From the NCBI GenBank assembly GCA_964543195.1, contig CAZIXF010000026.1:6777-70776 (forward strand): DNA of 64,000 nt, read 5' to 3'. Made by a program: the position numbers and the translations under genes. Below, in pieces: positions 17,579 through 26,300 of the stretch. Under the pieces are notes generated by a model, which did not search any database, was not told the DNA's origin, and saw nothing but the letters and a program-made list of their open reading frames with translations. The stretch comes from JAGTVG01 sp964543195 (GTDB taxonomy: Bacteria > Bacteroidota > Bacteroidia > Cytophagales > Cyclobacteriaceae). Numbering within the stretch: position 1 is the first letter of the stretch; each line of letters begins with the position of its first letter.

Positions 17579-18562
17579 GTGAAAAGTTTTAAAGAGAGAT
17601 TACTATCTGTCAGGAGTGATGTGTTTGAGGAATTTGCTCTGGAACTGTTTCAATACCAGGCTTTGAATAATTCGATATTCAGTAAATATATTGAAAAAAC
17701 TGGCGTAAATCCGAAGGATGTCGACAGGTTGAATCGGATTCCATTTCTTCCGGTATCCTTTTTCAAACAACACAGGGTAACCACCGGTGAATGGAAAGAA
17801 AGCCTGATATTCGAAAGTTCCGGTACCACAGGTCAGAATTCCAGCTATCATTATATACGGGATGAAATTCATTATAGGCGGGTTTCATCCCGTATATTTA
17901 ATCATTTTTTCGGGGATCCGCAGGATTATGTGATCCTGGGACTGTTGCCATCCTACCTGGAGAGAAATAACTCATCCCTGATTTACATGGTTAATCACCT
18001 TATGCAGCTCACCCGGTCAGCAGATTCGGGTTTCTATCTTTATGAATATGAAAAACTTATCAACAAAATAGAGATGTTAAAGAGAAAGAACGAACGCAAG
18101 ATTCTCATCTGGGGGGTAACTTATGCTCTGTTGGATTTGGCGGAGAAATATCCGGTTAATCTGGAAGATTCTATAGTGATTGAAACAGGAGGGATGAAGG
18201 GCAGAAGAAGGGAACTGGTGAGGGAAGAGGTACACTCCAGCCTGAAAACGTCTCTTAAGCTGCGGGCTGTTCATTCCGAATATGGTATGACGGAATTGAT
18301 GTCTCAGGCCTATGCACACCAGGATGGCCGGTTCAGATCACCCGGTTGGATGCGCATCTTTATAAGAGAAATCAATGATCCATTTAATCTGGACAATTCA
18401 TTGTCCCAGGGTGGGATCAATATTATTGATCTGGCCAATATTGATTCCTGCGCCTTTATTGCTACCGACGATCTGGGCAAAATCAATGCGGATGGGACCT
18501 TCGAAATACTGGGCCGGCTGGATAATTCGGATGCCAGAGGATGTAATCTATTGTTGAATTAA
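17579..18562 (+). CDS. LuxE/PaaK-family acyl-protein synthetase
   Basis: The 327-residue protein belongs to the adenylate-forming LuxE family (acyl-protein synthetase). It shows FESSGTTGQNSSYHY at about 78-92, the ATP-binding P-loop-like motif of the superfamily, then the helical core, VIETGGMKGRRREL and HSEYGMTELMSQAY, where the YGMTE motif is diagnostic, and LGRLDNSDARGCN at the end. LuxE activates fatty acids for a reductase in bioluminescence, but no luxCDAB genes are here, and Bacteroidota members are annotated only by similarity. The GTG start is followed directly by the conserved N terminus. Substrate unknown. Confidence 0.85.
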   Translation: MKSFKERLLSVRSDVFEEFALELFQYQALNNSIFSKYIEKTGVNPKDVDRLNRIPFLPVSFFKQHRVTTGEWKESLIFESSGTTGQNSSYHYIRDEIHYRRVSSRIFNHFFGDPQDYVILGLLPSYLERNNSSLIYMVNHLMQLTRSADSGFYLYEYEKLINKIEMLKRKNERKILIWGVTYALLDLAEKYPVNLEDSIVIETGGMKGRRRELVREEVHSSLKTSLKLRAVHSEYGMTELMSQAYAHQDGRFRSPGWMRIFIREINDPFNLDNSLSQGGINIIDLANIDSCAFIATDDLGKINADGTFEILGRLDNSDARGCNLLLN

Positions 18563-18649
18563 AACAATATTTTATTGAATAAATTAAATTTTTTATTTTG
18601 AATGGCGTTACAATTATATATATTTGTTAAAACTAAACCTGGATTTATC

Positions 18650-18784
18650 ATGCGGAAGTTACGAATTACAGCACTACTCCTTGCTTTGGCGGTTCTAGGC
18701 ATCTCATCATGCGCTCAGAAAACCTGCCCGACGTACACCGATAAGGATACTGAAAAGACAGAAATCAACGAAGTCCGGGTATAA
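18650..18784 (+). CDS. Very small lipoprotein
   Basis: The ATG at 18650 opens a 44-residue product: a basic start (MRKLR), a hydrophobic stretch and the lipobox GISSC at about residue 21, followed by a 20-residue tail AQKTCPTYTDKDTEK with a second Cys. Small lipoproteins ending with CPTY-type tails recur in Bacteroidota next to unrelated genes. A longer in-frame TTG-type start at 18602 would add 16 residues not typical of a signal peptide, so I reject it. A candidate promoter, TTG at 18575-18577 and TATTTTG at 18594-18600, lies 50 bases upstream. Confidence 0.6.
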   Translation: MRKLRITALLLALAVLGISSCAQKTCPTYTDKDTEKTEINEVRV

Positions 18785-18795
18785 GGCAGAACAGA

Positions 18796-19953
18796 TCAGA
18801 TCGCAGCGTATTGCTCAACCTCACTGGCTGTGATCTCATTGTTGCTCATAATCACCAACCTTTCGGTTACATTTCTCAGTTCCCGGATATTGCCGGTCCA
18901 ATCAAAATCTTTTAATTTTTCTATAGCATCATCCGTAATGGTTTTCTTTTTATTTCCGTATTCGGCGGCAATTTCTTCAAGAAAGTGATCCACCAGTACC
19001 GGAATATCCTCTTTTCTGTCTCTTAGAGGGGGTACGATAATGATAATTACTCCAACCCGGTGATAAAGATCTTCTCTGAAATTGCCCTCACTGATTTCCT
19101 TTTTTATATCCTTATTCGTGGCAGCGATCACACGTACATCTACCTTAATATCCTTATCGCCCCCCACCCGGTTAATTCTGTTCTCCTGTAAAGCCCGTAA
19201 TACCTTGGCCTGGGCCGAAAGACTCATATCACCTATTTCATCCAGGAACAGGGAGCCTCCATTCGCTTGTTCAAACTTTCCGATGCGTTGTTTTACCGCC
19301 GAGGTAAAGGAACCTTTTTCATGACCGAATAACTCGCTCTCAATCAATTCAGAGGGAATAGCGGCACAATTGACTTCAACGAGAGGATTTTTATGACGGC
19401 TGCTTTTCTCATGAATCCAGCGGGCTACCAGTTCCTTGCCAGTGCCGTTTTCTCCGATAATCATTACCCGGGCCTCGGTAGGCGCCACTTTCTCAATGGT
19501 TTCCTTAACCTGGTTTATCGCTTCCGATTCGCCAATGATATCATAGGTGCGGGATATTTTCCGTTTTAATTTTTTGGTTTCGTTAACCAGTGTAGACCTG
19601 TCGAGTGCGTTTCGTATGGTTAGCAATAAACGATTCAGGTCCGGAGGTTTCTGGATAAAATCGAAAGCCCCTTTTTTGGTAGCTTCTACGGCCGTTTCAA
19701 TGGTGCCATGAGCCGAGATCATGATGAAGGGGATATCCTTCCCGTTTTCCATGACCTTATCAAGTACTTCAATTCCATCCAGTTTCGGCATTTTGATGTC
19801 ACATAATACGACATCATAATCCTTTTCCAGGATCATCTCCAATCCTTTTTCGCCATCTGCTGCCTCCTCGACTTTATATTTTTCGTATTCCAGAATCTCC
19901 CTGAGTGTATTCCTGATACTGGCTTCGTCGTCAATAATTAATATGTCCGGCAT
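18796..19953 (-). CDS. NtrC-type response regulator lacking the Fis domain
   Basis: The 385-residue protein has a receiver domain (about 1-120, phospho-acceptor Asp52 in LCDIKMP) and a sigma-54-interaction AAA+ domain (about 138-370) with Walker A GENGTGKE at 167-174 and an arginine-finger region ending in FDWTGNIRELRNVTERL. The usual GAFTGA loop that contacts sigma-54 reads GSFTSA at 214-219. The protein stops at SEVEQYAAI, so the C-terminal Fis-type DNA-binding helix-turn-helix is missing. Bacteroidota proteins of this length are known, so this is probably a native form. How it would reach DNA is unclear. No partner kinase lies next to it. Confidence 0.9.
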   Translation of the reverse strand: MPDILIIDDEASIRNTLREILEYEKYKVEEAADGEKGLEMILEKDYDVVLCDIKMPKLDGIEVLDKVMENGKDIPFIMISAHGTIETAVEATKKGAFDFIQKPPDLNRLLLTIRNALDRSTLVNETKKLKRKISRTYDIIGESEAINQVKETIEKVAPTEARVMIIGENGTGKELVARWIHEKSSRHKNPLVEVNCAAIPSELIESELFGHEKGSFTSAVKQRIGKFEQANGGSLFLDEIGDMSLSAQAKVLRALQENRINRVGGDKDIKVDVRVIAATNKDIKKEISEGNFREDLYHRVGVIIIIVPPLRDRKEDIPVLVDHFLEEIAAEYGNKKKTITDDAIEKLKDFDWTGNIRELRNVTERLVIMSNNEITASEVEQYAAI

Positions 19954-19979
19954 GATGCATATTGTGGTAAAAAATTAAA

Positions 19980-20404
19980 AATGCAGGCCTGTAAGCCGGG
20001 TTCTGTATTCCAGTAAAGGAATTCTTATCATTTATCTGGTCCCGTTGTCACCACCGGGTTCTATCAACCTACCCGTTCTGCCTCCCGAAGCATAGCACTC
20101 CGGTAATCGAGCGAGCCACTCTTTTTCCGCTGAAGCGGAAGGCAGAACCTATTTGGTCTTTCAGCCCGTAAGGTTTACCCTGCCTCCGGTGTCACCACCG
20201 GAGCGGTGAGCTCTTACCTCACCTTTTCACCCTTATCACGCCAATGGCGTGACGGTATATTTTCTGTGGCACTATCTGTCCCCGTTTTATGGTCATGCTT
20301 TCACATAATACAAACCGGGGCCTTCCTGTTAGGAAGTACGGTGCTCTGTGCTGCCCGGACTTTCCTCCCCCGCCTTGTACGGAGGCGATAAGACAGCCTG
20401 CATT
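19980..20404 (-). ncRNA. rnpB: RNase P RNA (bacterial type)
   Basis: Read on the minus strand the RNA begins aatgcaggctgt and ends acaggcctgcatt, which pair as helix P1. The conserved 5' P4 sequence GAGGAAAGTCCGGGC appears near the start and its partner ACAGAACCCGGCTTACAGGCC-like element near the end. Other family landmarks are GGGTGAAAAGGTGAGGTAAG and AGAGCTCACC in the middle. The length of about 425 bases fits a type A-like RNase P RNA, the catalytic part of tRNA 5' maturation. It is flanked by an NtrC-type regulator and a small conserved protein gene, all on the minus strand. Confidence 0.95.
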
Positions 20405-20409
20405 CTTTA

Positions 20410-20417
20410 CAAAAATA
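20410..20417 (-). promoter_or_regulatory. rnpB -7 promoter element
   Basis: On the minus strand TATTTTTG at these bases matches TAnnTTTG exactly and ends 6 bases before the predicted 5' end of RNase P RNA. The distance is right for a start at about 20404, making this one of the best supported promoters in the window. A TTTTG lies upstream but 27 bases away, longer than usual. Confidence 0.55.
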
Positions 20418-20451
20418 CGAGAATTATTAAATAGGGTTATTAAACAAAAGA

Positions 20452-20856
20452 TTAATTTACATCCAGTCCGGTAAGTTTATATTCCCATTCATCGGCCTTG
20501 TTGGCTACTTCAATAATAATCTCCTTTAAACCATTCTGATTAATATATTCAAGAAATGTGGAGCCTTCTACCCTGATATAATCGTCTACTATAACAAATT
20601 TGGCATAGCAGGTTTTAGCATTTTCAAGTAAAAGTTCTTTCAGATCAATATCATTATTGAGCGGGCAGACTTTCGAGGAAAATTCAATGCCTGTTTTATT
20701 GAACTTATCGTTGTATTTCACTACACCAACAACTGCCTGGTACCGGTTATCAGGTAAAGGAACGATAATTACCGACTTGCTTGTATCATATTCGGAATAC
20801 TGGCCACCCATGTCATTGGCGACCTTTTCCATAAACTCGGTGAAGTTAAAATTCAT
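20452..20856 (-). CDS. Small soluble protein, unrecognised
   Basis: The 134-residue protein has no signal peptide and alternates helix and strand: an N-terminal helix (FTEFMEKVANDMG), strands with VIIVPLPDNRYQAVVGVVKY, and a mixed C-terminal part ending YKLTGLDVN. The pattern is reminiscent of YbjN or CesT-like chaperone folds, but I see no diagnostic motif and this is a weak suggestion. It is a stand-alone minus-strand gene between the Smr protein gene and RNase P RNA. Confidence 0.55.
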   Translation of the reverse strand: MNFNFTEFMEKVANDMGGQYSEYDTSKSVIIVPLPDNRYQAVVGVVKYNDKFNKTGIEFSSKVCPLNNDIDLKELLLENAKTCYAKFVIVDDYIRVEGSTFLEYINQNGLKEIIIEVANKADEWEYKLTGLDVN

Positions 20857-20945
20857 GGCCTCGGATTTTCAGGTTGCAATATAGATTTTTAATATATTTT
20901 ATTGAATTATTTTAGGATAAATTTAATAAAACAATCGAGAAAATC

Positions 20946-21902
20946 TCATTTAAGATAAACTTTTGTAGCGCCAAATCCGAATTTTTCTTTCATCGCATCT
21001 TCAAAATACCTGATATGTGGGTATTGACCGAGATTTTTATGGATCAAATGGCGTAAAGTCCCATTTCCTACTCCGTGAATAAAGGTAATGCTGTTATGAT
21101 TATGGATTACAGCCTCATCGAGTTTTTTTAAAAAATGATCTAATTGAAGATCGAGAATTTCAGATCTACTTAATCCGGAGGGATCTTTTATCAAGGCTTC
21201 GGCATGAAGGTCAATACTTTCATCCGTTTTGTTTTTTTGGGATGGGTCCTTTCCTTCAATTCCTTTTGAAACAAACAAGGCTTCCTTCAATTTCTCAGGA
21301 TCGGGGATGTCTTTTTCTACAATCAACGAGATCTGTATGGCTTTTTTGTTCAGCAATGGTGTAGGGATCGATTTTTTCAGAAGGTGATTTTTTCCAATAT
21401 TGATTTTTCTGGAAACGACCGGTTTATGATGTTCACCCTCTTTAATGAAAAAAATGATGTCTGTACAAAGGATAGGCCAATTATCCCGGTTTTCCATATT
21501 CCATGTGTCAATCTTGGCGTAGGTATGCTTATTTAGTTTGCCCTCGCTAAGTCCTGAAAGACGATCCCTGTACTGGCCATGAACTGCAAACAATAACCTG
21601 TCAGGCGTTGAATTGATTAACCAGATGTCCAGTTTGGTTCCTGTTATTTCAAGGGCTATCAGCACATCCGGCCGGATATCTTCCTCTTTTATATGGCCTG
21701 CTGTCTGTACGGTCGAGGTATCCTCTGTTTCTTTTTGAAAACGTTCATGTTCCTCGCCTGCAATGCGGACCACTTCATTTTTCAGTACCGGGACCAGGAA
21801 ACCCTCATCAATCTCGATCTCAAGCGTACGCTTATCGATAATCCTGCGTATAATTCCTTCTTCTTTACTATGAAGAAACCTGACTCTTTCGCCTATTTCC
21901 AT
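20946..21902 (-). CDS. DUF2027-Smr domain protein
   Basis: The 318-residue protein has an N-terminal DUF2027 region (MEIGERVRFLHSKEEGIIRRI, a small beta barrel-like start, then about 90-220) and a C-terminal Smr domain (about 235-318) with IDLHAEAL and the signature HGVGNGTLRHLIH near residue 275, ending in FGATKVYLK. Smr domains bind nucleic acid and some have nuclease activity; in other proteins they occur at the C terminus of MutS2. This fusion is typical of Bacteroidota. The role is unproven; a nucleic-acid related role is inferred from the domain. It starts 7 bases after the photolyase stop, so the two probably share a transcript. Confidence 0.85.
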   Translation of the reverse strand: MEIGERVRFLHSKEEGIIRRIIDKRTLEIEIDEGFLVPVLKNEVVRIAGEEHERFQKETEDTSTVQTAGHIKEEDIRPDVLIALEITGTKLDIWLINSTPDRLLFAVHGQYRDRLSGLSEGKLNKHTYAKIDTWNMENRDNWPILCTDIIFFIKEGEHHKPVVSRKINIGKNHLLKKSIPTPLLNKKAIQISLIVEKDIPDPEKLKEALFVSKGIEGKDPSQKNKTDESIDLHAEALIKDPSGLSRSEILDLQLDHFLKKLDEAVIHNHNSITFIHGVGNGTLRHLIHKNLGQYPHIRYFEDAMKEKFGFGATKVYLK

Positions 21903-21908
21903 GTTTGG

Positions 21909-23219
21909 TTAAATTGCTTTTTTATAACGCTTTAATGCCCTTTCACGTGCAAAGTTATGATCAATTATTGGTTCCGGATAATTGTCCGAGTCAAATTCTT
22001 CAATCCATTTACGGATATATTTATTTTCCGGATCATATTTTTTTGCCTGTTCGTGCGGATTAAAGATCCTGAAATAGGGTTGGGCATCCGTGCCGGTACC
22101 GGCAGCCCATTGCCATCCACCATTATTGGATGAAAGTTCATAATCCAGTAATTTTTCAGCGAAATAGGCCTCGCCCCATCTCCAGTCGATGAGAAGATGT
22201 TTTGTGAGAAAAGAAGCCACTACCATTCGTGTCCGGTTATGCATAAATCCGGTCTTATTCAGTTGCCGCATCCCAGCATCCACCAGGGGATAACCTGTGC
22301 GTCCCTCTTTCCAGCGATCAAAATGTTCCTGTTTGTTTTCCCATTCAATATGATCATATCTGGGCTTGAACGACTGGTTTACTACGCCGGGAAAATGATA
22401 CAGGATCATCATGTAAAATTCTCTCCATATCAATTCGTTCAGCCAGGTTTCATTTTGTTTATAACCCGTCTCAACGGCTTTTCTTATACTTACCGTTCCA
22501 TGACGGAAGTGAATCCCCAGCCTGGTGGTGCCGTCCTTCCAGGGTTCATCCCTGTGCTTATCGTAATCCCTGATTTTTTTAATATCCAATTCCCGGTCAG
22601 GAAAACTGATATCCGCTCTTTTAAACCCTGTATCAGCAAGAGGAGGAATTTTATCAGGACCCGGAGTGATACAATTATTCAATATGGAGGCAGAATCAAA
22701 ACGCTTTAATTTTTTAATATCGAATCGATCCATCCATGATTTGCTGTATGGCGTGAATACCTTGTATGGCTCTCCTTCATTATTCAGGATCTCATCCTTG
22801 TCAAAAATTACCTGATCCTTATAATCATGGAATGTGGTGCCTTCTTTTTTGAGAAATTTTCTGATTGTATCATCTCTTTTCCTGGCAAAGGGTTCATAAT
22901 CCCGGTTAACATAAACCGTTTTAATATTATATTCTTTCCGGAGGGATTTGAAAATTTCAACAGGACTTCCTGTACGCACCAGTAAGCCCGAGTGATGTTT
23001 ACGCAACTCTTTATGGATTCTGGTTATTTCGTTATGAATAAAAGTAACCCTGGGATCCTGATTATCCTTCAGTCCTGACAGGATTTCCGTATCGAAAATA
23101 AAAAGAGGCAAAACAGGGAGCCCTTCCTTTAATGCATAATATAATCCGGTATTATCGTTTAACCTGAGATCCCTTCTGAACCAGAAAATATTGATTTGAT
23201 CTGTCTTTAAATTTGACAT
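21909..23219 (-). CDS. phrB: Deoxyribodipyrimidine photolyase
   Basis: The 436-residue protein is a class I cryptochrome/photolyase, which uses FAD and blue light to split cyclobutane pyrimidine dimers. The N-terminal antenna-binding Rossmann domain begins IFWFRRDLRLNDN; the C-terminal FAD domain has WRELIWREF-like LNELIWREFYM, GRTGYPLVDAGMRQL, TGFMHNRTRMVVASFL and NGGWQWAAGTGTDAQPYFRIFNP, all hallmark segments. Length is slightly under E. coli PhrB (472). It precedes the DUF2027-Smr gene on the same strand by 6 bases, suggesting co-transcription. Confidence 0.95.
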   Translation of the reverse strand: MSNLKTDQINIFWFRRDLRLNDNTGLYYALKEGLPVLPLFIFDTEILSGLKDNQDPRVTFIHNEITRIHKELRKHHSGLLVRTGSPVEIFKSLRKEYNIKTVYVNRDYEPFARKRDDTIRKFLKKEGTTFHDYKDQVIFDKDEILNNEGEPYKVFTPYSKSWMDRFDIKKLKRFDSASILNNCITPGPDKIPPLADTGFKRADISFPDRELDIKKIRDYDKHRDEPWKDGTTRLGIHFRHGTVSIRKAVETGYKQNETWLNELIWREFYMMILYHFPGVVNQSFKPRYDHIEWENKQEHFDRWKEGRTGYPLVDAGMRQLNKTGFMHNRTRMVVASFLTKHLLIDWRWGEAYFAEKLLDYELSSNNGGWQWAAGTGTDAQPYFRIFNPHEQAKKYDPENKYIRKWIEEFDSDNYPEPIIDHNFARERALKRYKKAI

Positions 23220-23357
23220 GGATTTTTTTAAATCAGAACATTTACAATGTAATAATGTTTATAACAAATCGGTTAACGTAATCAGGCTATTTTTTCCCGG
23301 AACTGTTTTCTGCCGGATAAAGAGTTGTTTGAGGCTCCACGTATGATCCCGGTAGCC

Positions 23358-26300
23358 TTATGGGTCATCCGGGAAACGCTCTTTAGGTGGCTCTTCAATG
23401 GCATCGGGTTGGAAGCCGGGCACTTGTGTGCTGCCGGTTGATTGATCTATGGCGCCAGGCAGCGTGTCTGCAGGTGAGGCATCAGGTGTGGTTTCCTCCT
23501 GATTTTCCTGTTTCTCCCTGCTGGGCAATAATCCCTCATCAAACTCGATATAGTCTTCCTCCTCACTTTTGCTTTTCTTTTTCTCTTTCCCTTTGAAAAG
23601 TTCTTTGATATTATTAAAGCTTTTGGTATACATAAAGCTGAAGCCGGCAGTGGCCGTGGTGTTTCGCTGGGCTGGACTGACAAGATTATTGTAATCAAAC
23701 CGGTTGTACATCTTGGCCCTTAGCTCACCATCTTCAGTCAGTAAATATTCAAGCGTCCAGTCACCGATGATATTGGATATATTGTCCGGCTTTTCTTCAT
23801 CGGTAATGTTACCGGACCGGCTGATCCGCAGTCTGCCTTCATTGAAGGTATAAGCCATCCTGTACTGGAAGGTATTGGTGGAATTCTGATCAAGGGTGCC
23901 AAGATCCAGGTCTATCTCAAGGTTTTCATCGATTTGGGTGATCCAGTAACTGAGTTGATTGGATATAAATTCACTTACACTGTTGCCAAAGGACGTGCCA
24001 CCTACTGCAAAGGATCCTTCCGGTGCGAATCTCCTCAAAATGATAAGGCTGAATACCTGCCTTTTCAGTTCCTGTTCATTGGATTGAAGATTTGATTTGA
24101 ACGCAGCTACGGCCGTTTCAAAACTGATCCCATCCACTACAACATTTTCATAATCCTCAATTTCGATATTAAAATTGATCTCGGGCGATAACAGGGGACC
24201 TTCCAGTTGCAGTTCCACGATCACAGGATATTTGCGTTTCACTTCGGATTTATTTGCGAATGCGCTGTCCACCTGAATCCGGTTTCCAAAAATAGGAGCC
24301 AATGAAGTGACCTGCCGGTAATTGGCTGTCAGGTCCATAATGCCACCATAGGGATCACCCGACCAGGTGATCCGGCTTTCCGGCTCGATAGAAAACTCTT
24401 TGTTGATCACATTGTATAAGGTAAAATTATAGCCACCGCTTTCGAACACAAAATCCCCGAACATATTGAACTCACCCTGCGTGTCGATCGTCATGCTTAA
24501 CTGTCCATTACCCCTTCCCCGGATTATATCACCGGCTGTCTGATCGAAAATGATCTCCGCATAGGCATCGGGCGTAATTTCAAGGTCAAAATTCAATCGT
24601 ATTCCTTTAAGTTTCAGCACTTCCTCTGCTTCGAATTCGGTAATCTGCCCGGTGGAATCCAGATCGATAAACTGAATGAAGTTTTCCTGCGACGCCTCAC
24701 TGGACCCTGAAAGGGGTATATAAAATCGTGTGCCCGGTTCGGTAGTCGCATTGATATCCATATTAATGACCTTTTCCTGTCCGTAAATATGAAGTGTGCC
24801 GGTGCCATAGGCCGTGCCATAAAAAAGATCATTATCCCCGGCAGTGGTATTCAGTGTAAGGAGGTTCTCAAATTCTGACCGTATATCAAATCGTATATTT
24901 TTAAAATGATCGTGGATTATCCCGCCGTTCATTATTCCCGTATTATTGAATTTATCTCGTAATATAAGCCCTATTACGCCAATTTCATCTTCCGTAAAGG
25001 CTATGTTTCCTTCGAAATTATAGTTTGTCTTCAGATAATCTATGGTGATGCCACCCTTACTTACGTATCCTTCACCTTTCAGAACGGGCTTTCTGAGTGT
25101 ACCCGTGATGCTGAATTCTCCCCTGGCATTTCCTGTAAGATCTGAGATCAGATCCTCATAAAATGGTTCGATCACATTTATATTGGCCTCGTCGAATGAA
25201 GCCAGCAAATCCAGTTTGTCAGTTTCATTATAAGGAGCGTAATTTCCCTCAATATCGATTATCTTCTTTTTTTCGTTATTGAGCATTTCAATATCAATGA
25301 TCAATTTATTATTAGTGAGATCCCAATTGCTCGATCCGAAAAAATCACCCACTTCAAAATTTTCAAAGACCAGATCATCGATTTCCACCTCACTGTTGAT
25401 TACCGGAGTGTCATAGAATCTTTCAATGGCAATACGACCGTCAAGGATCCCCATGAATTCCCGCGGCAGGATGGAGTTTACATTTTCTATTTCAAAATTT
25501 TCAATTTTTGCTACGAATATCCTGGAGGTATCTTCTGAAATATAACCACTTAGATCTATAAGCTGATCGCCGCTGGAGATATGGAAATCTGCAAAAAGAA
25601 GATTTTTTGACCTGATCAAAATCCTGTTATCCGGATTGAATTTCCAGGAATTACCAAGAACAACCAGGTCGGATTCCCTGAAGTTGATTCGAGTGAAAGC
25701 ACTGTCAAACTCGACTACCGGTTGAATATGGATGATGTTCTGCTTTTCTTCCTGCCGAATGTTCATATCCAGGTCGATCATATCGTCTTCCCACTTTCCG
25801 CGCACGTATAGATTATTACTCCTGCCACCTTTTTCTCCATATTGCGATTCCGAACTCAGATCCAGTGACAGGTCCACTTCGGCCGAATCACGGGATTTTA
25901 CCGCCGAAACCTTAAGTGTATTATTGATAAAGCTGTAAGTGTCGAATACGAGGGTATCGATTTTTGTATTGAGAGAAATGTTTGAAAAATGATTGGCAGA
26001 AATATGGCCTGATATCCGGGTGTCTTCAGCCACATAGAGTTCTGGAACAAATAAATTCAGAAATGGATTTATATTGAAAAAAGTAAGGTTATACTCCAGA
26101 TTATAATCCGGAAGGTTAAGATTTTTTCGATGCGTCCAGTATTTTCGCAGTGTATCCCGGTTATTTCGGGCAATAAGCCGGTATTCTTTTATTACCTGAT
26201 TTACATCGCCGATCACATCGGTCAGGTTATATTCACCTGTTATATGGAGATCGATATTATCGGAAGACAATTCCAGATAATTTTTATCTTCCAATTTCTC

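Noticed and set aside
18602..18784. Longer start for the small lipoprotein
   Set aside because: It would place 16 residues unlike a signal peptide before the clear lipoprotein start at 18650.
22197..22709. 170-residue plus-strand ORF
   Set aside because: Antisense to the photolyase gene, whose motifs are continuous in the other frame.
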